The notes under the pieces are model-generated. The model saw only the letters and a list, made by a program, of their open reading frames with translations. It was not told the DNA's origin and did no database searches. Position numbers and translations under genes: made by a program. Source: Marivivens aquimaris (GTDB taxonomy: Bacteria > Pseudomonadota > Alphaproteobacteria > Rhodobacterales > Rhodobacteraceae). Taken from it: a DNA stretch of 64,000 nt. The stretch's first letter is position 1. Each line of letters starts with the position of its first letter. Positions 45,113 through 54,308 of the stretch are shown here, in pieces. Location of the stretch: the NCBI RefSeq assembly GCF_015220045.1, contig NZ_JADBGB010000001.1, positions 2,351,001 to 2,415,000 of the forward strand, in the 5' to 3' direction.

Positions 45113-46510
45113 ATGCATTTGATTAACAAGACGTTCGACGAGATCGAGGTCGGCATGACCGCCGAATTCCGCCGGTTGGTCACTCCCGACGATCTTTACG
45201 TATTCGCCAATGTTTCCGGTAATTATAACCCGATGCACCTGCCAAAACTGGACGGTGACGGGGATGGAAATCCGGAAAGTGTTGCCCCCGGAATGTATGT
45301 GGCGTCGATGATCTCTGCGGTGCTGGGAACGTCCCTTCCCGGACCCGGAACGGTCTACAAAAAGCAGACTTTGGACTTCATTGACCGCGTTCATGCTGGC
45401 GAAGAATTGATCTGTCAGGTCACCGTTACGGACAAGAACGCGGACGGGACTGTGGGTTTTTCCACAGAAATCCGGCGCGCTGAGGACGGCGTGACCGTCC
45501 TGAAAGGCACCGCGCTGGTACAAGCTCCGGTTAATCGATTCGACCGTGACGATGTGGATGTCCCCCGTCTGGTCGTTGAACGGCACCGCCATTTCGACGC
45601 TCTCGTCGCGCGCGCACGCCCCCTGCCCGACCTGCCCACCGCTGTCGTTTGCCCCGAAGAACCCAAATCGCTTGGCGGCGCACTTCTGGCTTACCGTGAG
45701 GGCATCATCATCCCGATCCTGATCGGCGACCCCGAAAAGATCGTTCAAGCCGCCGCTGAACTGGGCCAAAGCCTCGATGGGATCGAGGTTCTCCCTGCTG
45801 AACACCACAATGCCGGCGCGGTCGCCTGTCAGCTTGTCCACGAAGGCCGCGCGAGCGCGGTCATGAAGGGGCATCTTCATACCGACGAACTGCTACGCCC
45901 GATGCTGGACAAGCAGACGGGCCTACGCATCGGCAAGCGCTTCACCCATGTGTTCGTCATGGATGTGCCCGGAATGCCCGAGCCTGTCATGGTCACAGAT
46001 GCGGCCATCAACATTGCGCCCGACCTGCAAACAAAGGTCGACATTGTGCAGAACGCCATCGACCTCGCGATTTCCATTGGTCAGGAAACGCCTCGGGTCG
46101 GCGTTCTGTCCGCGGTCGAGACTGTGAACCCCGCAATCCCGTCGTCGATCGACGGTGCGCTGCTATCGAAGATGGCAGAGCGCGGACAGATTACGGGCGG
46201 CCTCGTCGACGGTCCTCTCGCGATGGACAACGCTGTCGATATCGGCGCTGCTCGGACGAAAGGCCTGAAAGGCGATGTGGCGGGGCACGCCAACATCCTT
46301 GTGGTGCCCGACATCGACGCGGGCAACATGCTGGCCAAGCAGCTTGCCTTTATCAGTCACGCCGAGGGGGCCGGCCTCGTCCTCGGTGCGCGCGTTCCGG
46401 TCATCCTCAACAGCCGCGCGGACAGTTCGATGTCGCGCCTCGCGTCCTGCGCTGTCGCGGCGCTTCACCATGCACGGATGAACGGCATCAAACCCGAGGT
46501 GCTGGTATGA
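45113..46510 (+). CDS. Bifunctional MaoC-like hydratase / phosphate acetyltransferase
   Basis: This is a 465-residue fusion. Residues about 1-150 are a MaoC-type hot-dog domain (DLYVFANVSGNYNPMHL). Residues about 155-465 are a phosphotransacetylase (PTA/PTB) domain (AVMKGHLHTDELLRP, GLVDGPLAMDNAV). Acetyl- or other acyl-CoA would be turned into acyl phosphate and passed to acetate kinase, whose gene overlaps by 4 bases. The MaoC part suggests handling of enoyl-CoA. The start at 45113 has GAGGGG rather far upstream; the true start is somewhat uncertain. Confidence 0.9.
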   Translation: MHLINKTFDEIEVGMTAEFRRLVTPDDLYVFANVSGNYNPMHLPKLDGDGDGNPESVAPGMYVASMISAVLGTSLPGPGTVYKKQTLDFIDRVHAGEELICQVTVTDKNADGTVGFSTEIRRAEDGVTVLKGTALVQAPVNRFDRDDVDVPRLVVERHRHFDALVARARPLPDLPTAVVCPEEPKSLGGALLAYREGIIIPILIGDPEKIVQAAAELGQSLDGIEVLPAEHHNAGAVACQLVHEGRASAVMKGHLHTDELLRPMLDKQTGLRIGKRFTHVFVMDVPGMPEPVMVTDAAINIAPDLQTKVDIVQNAIDLAISIGQETPRVGVLSAVETVNPAIPSSIDGALLSKMAERGQITGGLVDGPLAMDNAVDIGAARTKGLKGDVAGHANILVVPDIDAGNMLAKQLAFISHAEGAGLVLGARVPVILNSRADSSMSRLASCAVAALHHARMNGIKPEVLV

Positions 46511-47661
46511 GCGCGATCCTGACGCTGAATGCGGGGTCTTCGTCGCTCAAGTTTTCGGTCTACGAGATGGAGAGCGATACGCCCCTCGTCACAGGCAAGG
46601 TGGATAGCATCGGCCCGAACGGCGTGCTGTCGCTTAAAACGACGAGCGGAGCGATCACACCCGCTGATGGCAGCCTAGCCAACCACGCCGACGCCTTGGC
46701 GACCGTCCTGAAATCGCTCAAACCTACGCTGGAAAATCGCGAGATTGCCGTTGTCGGGCACCGCGTCGTCCATGGTGGCTTACACCACGACAAACCCGCG
46801 CTGATCGACGAGACGCTGATCGAAGAACTGAGCGCGCTCGAACCGTTTGCGCCGTTGCACCAGCCACATAACCTTGCTGGTATACGCGCCGCGCAAGCCG
46901 CGTTTCCGGAGGCCGCGCAGGTTGCCTGCTTCGACACCGCTTTCCACCGGCACCATCCCTATGTGAACGACACTTTCGCCTTGCCACGCAGCTACTACGA
47001 CAAGGGTGTCCGCCGGTACGGATTTCACGGGCTGAGCTACGATTATATCTCGAGCAAGTTGGCAGAAGTTGCCCCGACGCTCTCGGCGGGCCGCGTTGCC
47101 ATCGCGCATCTTGGAAACGGCGCGTCGATGTGCGCGGTGCACAACGGCAAATCAGTAGCTTCAACCATGGGCTTTTCGGCGCTCGACGGCCTGCCGATGG
47201 GCACACGTTGCGGGCAGCTTGATGCGGGCGTTGTCCTTTACCTCATGCAGCAGCAAGGCATGTCTGCCGACGAGATCGAGACGATGCTCTACACCCGCTC
47301 CGGCCTTCTCGGCCTATCGGGTATCTCCAACGACATGCGAACGCTTGAGCGCAGCGACGCATCAGAGGCCGCGCAGGCCATCGACTACTTTGTCTTCCGC
47401 GCCCAGCGCGAAGTCGGCGCGATGGCGGCAGCGATGGGCGGGATCGATGCGCTCGTATTTTCGGGCGGGATCGGTGAGAACTCGGCGACGATCCGTGCGC
47501 GCATCTGCGAACGGATGGCGTGGATGGGGATCGAAATCGACCACACCAGAAACGACAATAACGCTCAGGTCATCTCGTCCGAAATGGCCCGCACGACAGT
47601 GATGGTCATACCGACAAACGAAGAATTGGTGATCGCCCGCGCCGCGCGCGCCTTCGCTTAG
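46507..47661 (+). CDS. ackA: Acetate/propionate kinase family protein
   Basis: This is a 384-residue kinase making ATP from acetyl phosphate. It has the N-terminal NAGSSSLKFSVYE, RYGFHGLSYDY, the phosphate loop HLGNGASMCAV and FSGGIGENS. ATGA overlap with the pta domain gene indicates coupling. Its stop overlaps that of the convergent nikR gene by 4 bases. Confidence 0.94.
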   Translation: MSAILTLNAGSSSLKFSVYEMESDTPLVTGKVDSIGPNGVLSLKTTSGAITPADGSLANHADALATVLKSLKPTLENREIAVVGHRVVHGGLHHDKPALIDETLIEELSALEPFAPLHQPHNLAGIRAAQAAFPEAAQVACFDTAFHRHHPYVNDTFALPRSYYDKGVRRYGFHGLSYDYISSKLAEVAPTLSAGRVAIAHLGNGASMCAVHNGKSVASTMGFSALDGLPMGTRCGQLDAGVVLYLMQQQGMSADEIETMLYTRSGLLGLSGISNDMRTLERSDASEAAQAIDYFVFRAQREVGAMAAAMGGIDALVFSGGIGENSATIRARICERMAWMGIEIDHTRNDNNAQVISSEMARTTVMVIPTNEELVIARAARAFA

Positions 47662-48131
47662 AAGGTGCTCTGCACTTTGGTGTGGGTATGGGAATGCGGC
47701 TCGCCTTCGTTGTGGACGTGTCGCACCTCTGACTCCGTGACAGGCACCAGCCCGATCGACCCGTGCATCACGCCGCGCTCGAGGAACAGCGCGTCCGCAT
47801 AACTCGCCACGTCGACAACGCGACCTTTCATCACCGCGACCTCCAGCGTCGTCGAATGATCGAGCGGCACCGACAGCGCGGCAACGGTCTGGTCGTGACG
47901 GTCCAGACGGCTTTGCGGGACGCGGGCGGCGAGGTTGCGCACGGACAGATCGACAGCGCAGCTCACCACGCCGTAGCACCGCGCATCACTTGGCGCATCG
48001 GGACGCTGCGCAAGGCCGCTCCGGATCAGATCGCGGATCGCTTCGGAACGGTTGGCAGCCCCGCTTTGCGCCATATAGGCGTCGAGCTCTTCTGCCAGTT
48101 CGTCGTCAAGCGTGATCGTAGTCCGCTGCAT
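47658..48131 (-). CDS. nikR: NikR-like regulator lacking canonical nickel ligands
   Basis: This is a 157-residue ribbon-helix-helix regulator. The N-terminus MQRTTITLDDELAEELDAYM keeps Arg3, Thr5 and Thr7, the DNA-reading residues of E. coli NikR, and RSEAIRDLIRSGLAQ. By hand alignment the four square-planar nickel ligands of E. coli NikR (His76, His87, His89, Cys95) are replaced by Leu, Ser, Pro and Thr. A C-terminal extension carries five His (RHVHNEGEPHSHTHTK) that could form another metal site. A perfect NikR operator lies before the divergent nikK, supporting real regulation of nickel uptake. Confidence 0.85.
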   Translation of the reverse strand: MQRTTITLDDELAEELDAYMAQSGAANRSEAIRDLIRSGLAQRPDAPSDARCYGVVSCAVDLSVRNLAARVPQSRLDRHDQTVAALSVPLDHSTTLEVAVMKGRVVDVASYADALFLERGVMHGSIGLVPVTESEVRHVHNEGEPHSHTHTKVQSTF

Positions 48132-48215
48132 TTTCTGCTCCTGAGTTCCTATACCCAGCGATACCCGATCACACTTCGCAAAGAAAGTTCTGCGGTGGGT
48201 TGCAGTTAGAAGCGC

Positions 48216-48243
48216 GTATGATATTTCTTCGGTAATTTCATAC
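48216..48243. promoter_or_regulatory. NikR operator GTATGA-N16-TCATAC
   Basis: Both six-base arms match the E. coli NikR box exactly and the spacer is exactly 16 bases. It ends 9 bases before the nikK ATG, overlapping the likely ribosome site, in the divergent region shared with nikR (starts at 48131). Confidence 0.92.
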
Positions 48244-48252
48244 GGGGCATTT

Positions 48253-48999
48253 ATGCGACTTCAGGCGATCATCATTTCCGCCATTCTGGCGACACCCGCA
48301 GCGGCACACTTTCAGGAAATCATTCCGTCCGATGACGTAATGACCAGTGTGGGCAATGTGACGTTGGACCTGAGCTTTACCCACCCGTTCGAAGGTGGCC
48401 CGATGATGCCCATCGAGAAGCCGGTGCAAGTCGGGATGATCCGTGGCGATCAAGTTGCGGACCTGACGGGCCAGCTTGAGGAAGTCGCAAGCGGCCAGTG
48501 GTCCGTTACCCAGACACTGAATGAACCGGGCACCGCGCTTTTTTATGTCGTTCCGCAGCCCTACTGGGAACCGGCCGAAGGCAAGTTCATTGTCCATTAC
48601 GCCAAATCCATCGTCGATGTCGGTCCGACCGGTGAAGGCTGGGATACGGAAGTCGGCCTGCCGGTCGAGATCATGCCGCTGACACGCCCGAGCGGCCTTT
48701 GGGCAGGCAACAGCTTTACCGGTGTGGTGTTGCAGGACGGAGAGCCCGCGCCTTTTGCCGAGATCGAAGTCGAGTTCGTGAATGACGGCTCGATTGCCGC
48801 TCCGAATGACGCGTTCATCACTCAGGTCCTTAAAGCGGACGCCAACGGCACCTTCACCTACGCCATGCCGTTCGCGGGTTGGTACGGCTTTGCCGCGCTG
48901 ATCGAAGGGCCGGACTCCATGACCTCGCCTGACGGTGACGACGTCCCCGTCGAACTTGGCGGGCTCATCTGGATCAAGACAACGGAGGCCGCAGAGTAA
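48253..48999 (+). CDS. nikK: NikK-like periplasmic nickel-uptake component (DUF4198)
   Basis: This is a 248-residue exported protein. The signal peptide MRLQAIIISAILATPAAAHF leaves a mature His at the start. A DUF4198 domain with VGNVTLDLSFTHPFEGG and a Greek-key-like C-terminal part follows. NikK proteins accompany NikM/NikL in ECF-type nickel importers and are thought to bind metal in the periplasm. The gene follows the NikR operator directly, and its stop overlaps the nikM start. Confidence 0.87.
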   Translation: MRLQAIIISAILATPAAAHFQEIIPSDDVMTSVGNVTLDLSFTHPFEGGPMMPIEKPVQVGMIRGDQVADLTGQLEEVASGQWSVTQTLNEPGTALFYVVPQPYWEPAEGKFIVHYAKSIVDVGPTGEGWDTEVGLPVEIMPLTRPSGLWAGNSFTGVVLQDGEPAPFAEIEVEFVNDGSIAAPNDAFITQVLKADANGTFTYAMPFAGWYGFAALIEGPDSMTSPDGDDVPVELGGLIWIKTTEAAE

Positions 49000-49604
49000 T
49001 GGCTCATATCCCCGACGGCGTTCTTTCGGCTCCGGTTCTGATCGGCGGCGCTGTGCTTGCGGCAGGCGGGATTGTCTGGGCGCTGCGTAGCCTCGACGAT
49101 GCGGCGATCCCAAAGGCGGGCATCATGGCGGCGGTGTTCTTTGCTGGATCGTTGCTGGCGGTTCCGATCGGGCCGAGCACCGTTCATCTGATCTTCGCGG
49201 GCCTGATGGGGATCCTGCTCGGGCCGGTGACTTTTGCGGCGGTGCTGGTGGCGCTTTTACTGCAAGCGTCGATGTTCGGCTTCGGCGGCATCACGACGCT
49301 TGGCATCAATACGTTCAACATTGCGGCCCCTGCCGTGCTGGCAGGTCTGATCGCGCGTCCGATCCTTGCGCGCACGATTTCCACGACGATGCGCAGCGTG
49401 GTTGCTGCGTGTGCGGGCGGCGGAGCCATTGCGGGCACCGCCCTACTGGTGTCGCTGTCCTTCGCGCTGTCAGGGTCCGAATACACGCCCATCGCGTCGG
49501 TGATGGCTGTCACTTACATTCCGCTCGGCATCGTTGAGGCGGCGATCACTGCGGCGACGATTGGCTTTCTATCGCGGGTCCAGCCCAGCGCGCTGCCTGC
49601 ATGA
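48999..49604 (+). CDS. nikM: NikM-like nickel ECF transporter substrate-binding subunit (CbiM family)
   Basis: This is a 201-residue membrane protein with about six to seven hydrophobic segments. The N-terminus MAHIPDGVL places His at position 2 after likely Met removal, matching the N-terminal metal site of CbiM/NikM. The conserved STVHL His near residue 65 and the GFGGITTLGIN loop are present. It starts on the nikK stop. The energising subunits (NikQ, NikO) are not in this operon. Confidence 0.9.
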   Translation: MAHIPDGVLSAPVLIGGAVLAAGGIVWALRSLDDAAIPKAGIMAAVFFAGSLLAVPIGPSTVHLIFAGLMGILLGPVTFAAVLVALLLQASMFGFGGITTLGINTFNIAAPAVLAGLIARPILARTISTTMRSVVAACAGGGAIAGTALLVSLSFALSGSEYTPIASVMAVTYIPLGIVEAAITAATIGFLSRVQPSALPA

Positions 49605-50065
49605 AACGCTTCGCCCTCGCTCTGATCTTGCTCACGCTAGGGACTGCCGCGCAGGCCCACAAGCTCGGCGTATTCGCGACGGCAGAGGGCGACACGATTT
49701 CCGGCTACGGGTTCTTTGTCGGCGGCGGTAATCCGGCAAACGTCCCATGGACGGCGACGTCCAATGGCAACGAGATCGCGACCGGCGAGACGGATGACGA
49801 GGGACGGTTCTCTTTCAACCGTACGACCGACGCAGCCATTGAGGTCACGATAGACACCGAAGAGGGTCACATCTCCTCCGCTACCATCGAAGCAGCGACA
49901 GCTGAAACCGACATCAACGCCCAGATCGAGCGGGCAATCCAGCCGCTTCGCGAGGACATCCTGCGCCTCGAAAACCGTCTGCGGTTCATGGATATCCTGT
50001 CAGCGGTGTTCCTCATTATCGGGCTGACGGGTATGGCGCTTTGGGCGCGCGGGCGGAATAAATAG
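49601..50065 (+). CDS. nikL: NikL-like accessory nickel-uptake protein
   Basis: This is a 154-residue protein. The signal sequence MKRFALALILLTLGTAAQAH leaves an N-terminal His after cleavage. A short beta domain (YGFFVGGGNPANVPW) follows, then a coiled-coil-like helix (residues about 105-130) and a C-terminal transmembrane segment (ILSAVFLIIGLTGMALWA). NikL replaces NikN in NikKMLQO systems. It overlaps nikM by 4 bases and is followed by aroQ, not by nikQO. Confidence 0.85.
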   Translation: MKRFALALILLTLGTAAQAHKLGVFATAEGDTISGYGFFVGGGNPANVPWTATSNGNEIATGETDDEGRFSFNRTTDAAIEVTIDTEEGHISSATIEAATAETDINAQIERAIQPLREDILRLENRLRFMDILSAVFLIIGLTGMALWARGRNK

Positions 50066-50128
50066 CGCGCCCGCTTGTCCACTGACGCACCATCAGGCAC
50101 CTTACGGCAAACAATAAGCCGAGGCCCC

Positions 50129-50566
50129 ATGTCGCGTCACATCTATATTCTGAACGGTCCGAACCTGAACCTGCTGGGCAAGCGCCAGCCCGAGATCTAC
50201 GGGCATGACACTCTCGAAGACGTGGAGCGCAATTGTCGTGCTGTGCTGGCCGAGGGGTTCGATCTGTCGCTGCTCCAGTCGAACTGGGAAGGCCAGATCA
50301 TCGACTGGATCCACGAGGCGCGCGAAAAAGCCTGCGGCATCGTCATCAACCCGGGTGCATTCACCCATACGTCGGTCGCGATCCTTGATGCACTGAACAC
50401 GTTCGAAGGTCCGGTGATCGAGGTCCACATCTCCAACGTCCATCAACGCGAGAGCTTCCGCCACCACTCGTACGTGTCGTTGCGCGCAAACGGCGTGATC
50501 GCTGGCCTCGGGATCGAAGGCTACGAGGCGGCCACCCGCCGCATCTGCAGCATTGTTGGCGCTTGA
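50129..50566 (+). CDS. aroQ: 3-dehydroquinate dehydratase, type II
   Basis: This is a 145-residue shikimate-pathway enzyme. It has [20 protein letters not shown] with the active-site Tyr, [10 protein letters not shown], and [11 protein letters not shown] with the catalytic His. The start at 50129 has GAGG upstream. It may be read from the nik promoter or its own; it has a clear terminator. Confidence 0.95.
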   Translation: MSRHIYILNGPNLNLLGKRQPEIYGHDTLEDVERNCRAVLAEGFDLSLLQSNWEGQIIDWIHEAREKACGIVINPGAFTHTSVAILDALNTFEGPVIEVHISNVHQRESFRHHSYVSLRANGVIAGLGIEGYEAATRRICSIVGA

Positions 50567-50594
50567 TCCAAACCACATGGCTACAAACGAAATG

Positions 50595-50616
50595 AGCCGC
50601 ACCTTTCGGTGCGGCT
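50595..50616. terminator. Bidirectional terminator between aroQ and the erythritol importer operon
   Basis: A perfect 9-bp stem AGCCGCACC / GGTGCGGCT with a TTTC loop is followed by CTTCTG on the plus strand and CATTTCGTTT on the minus strand. It serves both converging units. Confidence 0.85.
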
Positions 50617-50652
50617 CTTCTGTGTTCGGATAAGAAACACAGAGGGAGTAGA

Positions 50653-51600
50653 TTACTCCGACAGAACGAACGGCGCAGTGTATGCGTCGACGTTGTCCGA
50701 AGTGATCAGGAGGCAGTCGAACAGCTGCTTTTCTTCTTCAACCAACTTCTCGCCGGTGTTGATGAAGTGGTCAGCCTGACGAACAGCTTCTTCTGCGAAA
50801 ACAGCAACCGGCTGGAGAACGGTGTAAGCCAGTTCGCCTGCTTTGATCGCGTCAACTGCGTCCGGCGAGCCGTCGAAGCCGCCGACGATAACGCCGTCCA
50901 TCTTGCCTGCTTCTTTCAGAGCAGCGATCGCACCGAGAGCCATTTCGTCGTTACCGGCGATGACTGCGGTGATGCCGTCGTTAGCTTGGATGAGCGACTG
51001 CATCTTGTTGAAGCCCTGGGTACGGTCCCAGTTTGCAACTTCTTCAGCCAGCTTGTTCAGGTCCGGGTACTGCGAGATTACGGTCTCGTAGCCGTTCGAA
51101 CGAGTTGCAGCGTTGTTGTCCGACGGGTTGCCGAAGAATTCGACGTAATCGCCTTCGCCACCAGTCAGTTCAACCCACTGGATCGCACCCAGAGCAGCGC
51201 CCTGAGCGTTGTTCGAAACGAGCTGAGCCTGAGCCAGACCGGATTCGTTGATTTCAGCGTTCACGAGGAAGACGGGGATGCCTGCGTCGACAGCTTTGCG
51301 AACTGCACCAACCGAACCGTCAGCGTTTGCCGGATCGAGGATGATGGCAGCAGCGCCGTTGGTGATCGCGGTGTCGACGAGAGTCGACTCGGTGTTGGTG
51401 TCACCCTTGTGCGCAGCAACGGTTGCTTCGTAGCCGAGCTCTTCCGCGGTCGCCTTGGCGACTTCGCCTTCGGTGAACCAGTACGGGTTGGCCGGATCGT
51501 TGACGATGATCGAAATCAGGCCCTCAGCCGAAGCAGCACCCGCCATAAGCGGCATGACAGCGACAGCGGCGAGAAGTGCGCGTTTGGTGATTTTGGTCAT
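50653..51600 (-). CDS. eryG: Periplasmic erythritol-type binding protein of ABC transporter
   Basis: This is a 315-residue Peripla_BP_4 protein. The signal peptide MTKITKRALLAAVAVMPLMA ends near ASA-E. The mature domain has ISIIVNDPANPYWFTEG and IAGNDEMALGAIAAL, typical of ribose/polyol-binding proteins. GGGAGACC precedes the ATG. It is the last gene of the minus-strand operon divergent from eryA-D. The symbol follows the rhizobial eryEFG naming and rests on context. Confidence 0.85.
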   Translation of the reverse strand: MTKITKRALLAAVAVMPLMAGAASAEGLISIIVNDPANPYWFTEGEVAKATAEELGYEATVAAHKGDTNTESTLVDTAITNGAAAIILDPANADGSVGAVRKAVDAGIPVFLVNAEINESGLAQAQLVSNNAQGAALGAIQWVELTGGEGDYVEFFGNPSDNNAATRSNGYETVISQYPDLNKLAEEVANWDRTQGFNKMQSLIQANDGITAVIAGNDEMALGAIAALKEAGKMDGVIVGGFDGSPDAVDAIKAGELAYTVLQPVAVFAEEAVRQADHFINTGEKLVEEEKQLFDCLLITSDNVDAYTAPFVLSE

Positions 51601-51694
51601 TCTGGTGGTCTCCCATTGGGTTTTAGATGCCGATTTCCGGCGTTTGATCCTCGGGCGGGGTCTCCTCTCCCCGCGCCGTGGAATTCGGTTTCGA

Positions 51695-52735
51695 TCAGCG
51701 GCGTTTCGCTCCGCCGTACTGGATCGAGTTGAGGAGCACGGCGAGCACGATGACTGCACCGGTAAACACGGTCTGCCAGTAGGAGGACACGCCGATGATG
51801 ACGAGGCCGTCCGACAGGAAGCCGATGACGAAGGCACCGAGCATAGTGCCGAGAATTCCGCCGCGGCCGCCGGTAAGCGCCGCACCACCGATCACAACCG
51901 CAGCAATCGCCGTCAGTTCGTAGGTGGTACCAGCGGTCGGGCCGGCCGAGGTCAGCTGCGAGCTCAGAACCAGGCCTGCGATGGAGGCGCAGATACCCGA
52001 GAGCACGTAGACGGTGATCTTCACGCGAGCTGTCGGAACACCCGAAAGTTCAGCGGCGCGTTCGTTACCACCGGAGGAATAGAGCCAGCGACCGAAGGCG
52101 GTGCGGGTCAGAACCAGACCCGTCAGAACCGCGACAATCGCGAGGATGATGACGCCGACGGGGACGTTGGCGATACGGTTGAAGCCCAGCCAGTCGAAGC
52201 CGGTGTTACCCAGTTCGGCTCTGCCGCCGAGGTTGTTGTAGGTCAGGCCGTTGGTCATCAAAAGCGCTGCACCGCGTGCCACGTAGAGCGAACCGAGGGT
52301 CGCAACGAAGGCAGGCACGTTGAAGCGCGAGATCAGGATGCCGTTGATGAAGCCGACGAACGCACCGAGCGCGAGCGTCAGGATCACGACCGCCCAGACC
52401 GGCGGATAAAGGATGACGCCCATCGATTCCAGCTCGACGCCCTGCATCAGCCAACCGGCGAAGACGCCCGACAGACCCAGAACCGAACCGACCGAAAGGT
52501 CGATGCCGCCGTTCAGGATCACCAGCAGCATGCCGATGGCCAGCAGACCGAAGATGGCCACGTGGTTCGACATGATGAGGAAGTTGTTGAGCGAGAAATA
52601 GTTGTCCGAAAGGAACGAGAAAATCGCAATGATGGCAATCAGGGCAAAGAAAGCACGACCTTCAAGAAGCATCTTGCCGATGCTGACGTTGCTCTTCTTT
52701 CCCGGCGCATTTGCAGAGGCAGTGGTATCCGCCAT
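51695..52735 (-). CDS. eryF: Erythritol-type ABC transporter permease
   Basis: This is a 346-residue CUT2-class permease with about nine hydrophobic segments. It has the family motif GMLLVILNGGIDLSVGSVLG and AAVVIGGAALTGGRGG. AAGGAG precedes the ATG. It lies between the ATPase and binding-protein genes; the gap after it holds a GCGGGG/CCCCGC hairpin (51655-51674). Confidence 0.88.
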   Translation of the reverse strand: MADTTASANAPGKKSNVSIGKMLLEGRAFFALIAIIAIFSFLSDNYFSLNNFLIMSNHVAIFGLLAIGMLLVILNGGIDLSVGSVLGLSGVFAGWLMQGVELESMGVILYPPVWAVVILTLALGAFVGFINGILISRFNVPAFVATLGSLYVARGAALLMTNGLTYNNLGGRAELGNTGFDWLGFNRIANVPVGVIILAIVAVLTGLVLTRTAFGRWLYSSGGNERAAELSGVPTARVKITVYVLSGICASIAGLVLSSQLTSAGPTAGTTYELTAIAAVVIGGAALTGGRGGILGTMLGAFVIGFLSDGLVIIGVSSYWQTVFTGAVIVLAVLLNSIQYGGAKRR

Positions 52736-52757
52736 GGTGTGGACTCCTTGCAGTCTA

Positions 52758-54308
52758 TCAGGCGACCAATGACTCGCCCGAGGCGGCCATGATTGCTTCT
52801 TTTGTTGTGTCGTGGCTGAATTCGGCCGAAATCTGACCGCGGCGCATCACGATGATACGGTGCGCGATGGACAGGCATTCGGTGACTTCAGAAGTGGTGT
52901 AGACGACGGCGAGACCCTGTTTGGCCCGCTCCGCCAGCAGTTTGAAAACTTCGGCCTTCGCACCGATGTCGATACCGCGGCTCGGTTCATCGAGCATAAT
53001 CACGGTCGGATCAGTGACGAGCATCTTGCCAATAACGACCTTCTGCTGGTTGCCGCCCGACAGCGAGCCAATCGCAGCGTGGGGACCATCGGTTTTGACG
53101 GTCACGTCGCGGATCGAGTCTTCGATGATCTGGTCTTCGGCCTTGTGGTTCGTGAAAAGGCCCTTGGTGAAGTTGCCGATGGACGACAGCGACAGGTTCT
53201 TGCCCACGGTCATGGTCTGGACGAGGCCGTCGCGCTGACGATCTTCGGGGACCAGAACGAGACCCGCGTTAATGCGCTCTGCGATGCTGAGGCCCGAAAT
53301 GTCGTGACCATGCAGTTTGACGCTGCCTTCGGTGTTCTTCAGGCGGCCTGCGGCACATTCCATAAGTTCCGTCCGACCGGCCCCCATGAGGCCATAGATA
53401 CAGACGATCTCGCCCGCTTTGACTTCGAGGTTCATGTGGTCGACCGCGAGGCCGGCACCGGTGTGCGACGGAACGCAGAGGTTTTCGATCGACAGGGCCG
53501 GAGCGCCGAATTCGTAACCCTGCGGCGGGGAGCCGAGGTCGAAGTTTTCGCCAACCATGTTGAAGACGATCCACTCGAGGTCGATTTCGCTGCGCGGTGC
53601 ATAGGCGGTCATGTTGCCGTCGCGCAGAACCACAGCGTGGTCGGTAATGGTGAGCGCCTCTTCGAGGTGGTGCGAGATGTAAACGATCGAAACGCCGCGC
53701 GCCTTGAGGTCATGGATGACCTTGAACAGCACTTCGACTTCCGAAGCGGACAGTGCCGAGGTCGGCTCGTCCATGATCAGGATACGTGCATCGACGGACA
53801 GCGCGCGCGCGATCTCGACGATCTGCTGCTGACCGAGGCGCAGGTCCTCGACCTTGGCCAGAGGATCGATGTCCTCTTCCAGTTCTTCGAGCAATTTGCG
53901 GGTCTGGCGCTCTTCTTCTGCGAAATCGACGCCGAATTTGCCGCGGATTTCACGGCCCATGAAGATGTTGTCACGCACGGTCATGTTCGGTGCGAGCGAC
54001 AGCTCTTGGTGGATGATGCAGATACCGCGCTCTTGCGCATCCGTAGTCGAGTCCAGCTCGACAGGTTCGCCATCGAGGATGATGGTGCCCGTGGACGGCT
54101 TCTGAACGCCCGACAGGATCTTCATCAGCGTGGATTTACCGGCGCCGTTCTCACCGAACAGCGTGGTCACTTGACCGCGGTGGACGTCGAAGTTCACGCC
54201 CTTCAGTGCACGAACGGCACCAAAGGACTTGGTCACGTCACGCGCAGCGAGCACAACCTGGCTCTCCGGCTTTGCGTGCGGCGCTTCGTTGTGGATCGGA
54301 GCCTGCAT
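52758..54308 (-). CDS. eryE: Erythritol-type ABC transporter ATPase (double NBD, RbsA-like)
   Basis: This is a 516-residue ATPase with two nucleotide-binding domains. The first is canonical (GENGAGKST, LGQQQIVEIARAL, LIMDEPTSAL). The second has the degenerate Walker A GLMGAGRTE but a signature LSGGNQQKVVIGK and IMLDEPSRGID, as usual in RbsA/XylG. Its ATG overlaps the stop of the DUF2291 gene (TAATG), indicating coupling. Confidence 0.92.
   Translation of the reverse strand: MQAPIHNEAPHAKPESQVVLAARDVTKSFGAVRALKGVNFDVHRGQVTTLFGENGAGKSTLMKILSGVQKPSTGTIILDGEPVELDSTTDAQERGICIIHQELSLAPNMTVRDNIFMGREIRGKFGVDFAEEERQTRKLLEELEEDIDPLAKVEDLRLGQQQIVEIARALSVDARILIMDEPTSALSASEVEVLFKVIHDLKARGVSIVYISHHLEEALTITDHAVVLRDGNMTAYAPRSEIDLEWIVFNMVGENFDLGSPPQGYEFGAPALSIENLCVPSHTGAGLAVDHMNLEVKAGEIVCIYGLMGAGRTELMECAAGRLKNTEGSVKLHGHDISGLSIAERINAGLVLVPEDRQRDGLVQTMTVGKNLSLSSIGNFTKGLFTNHKAEDQIIEDSIRDVTVKTDGPHAAIGSLSGGNQQKVVIGKMLVTDPTVIMLDEPSRGIDIGAKAEVFKLLAERAKQGLAVVYTTSEVTECLSIAHRIIVMRRGQISAEFSHDTTKEAIMAASGESLVA

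Noticed and set aside
44753..45880. 375-codon minus-strand open frame spanning the oppA/maoC gap
   Set aside because: Most of it is antisense to the MaoC-Pta gene, and the part in the gap shows no known motif.
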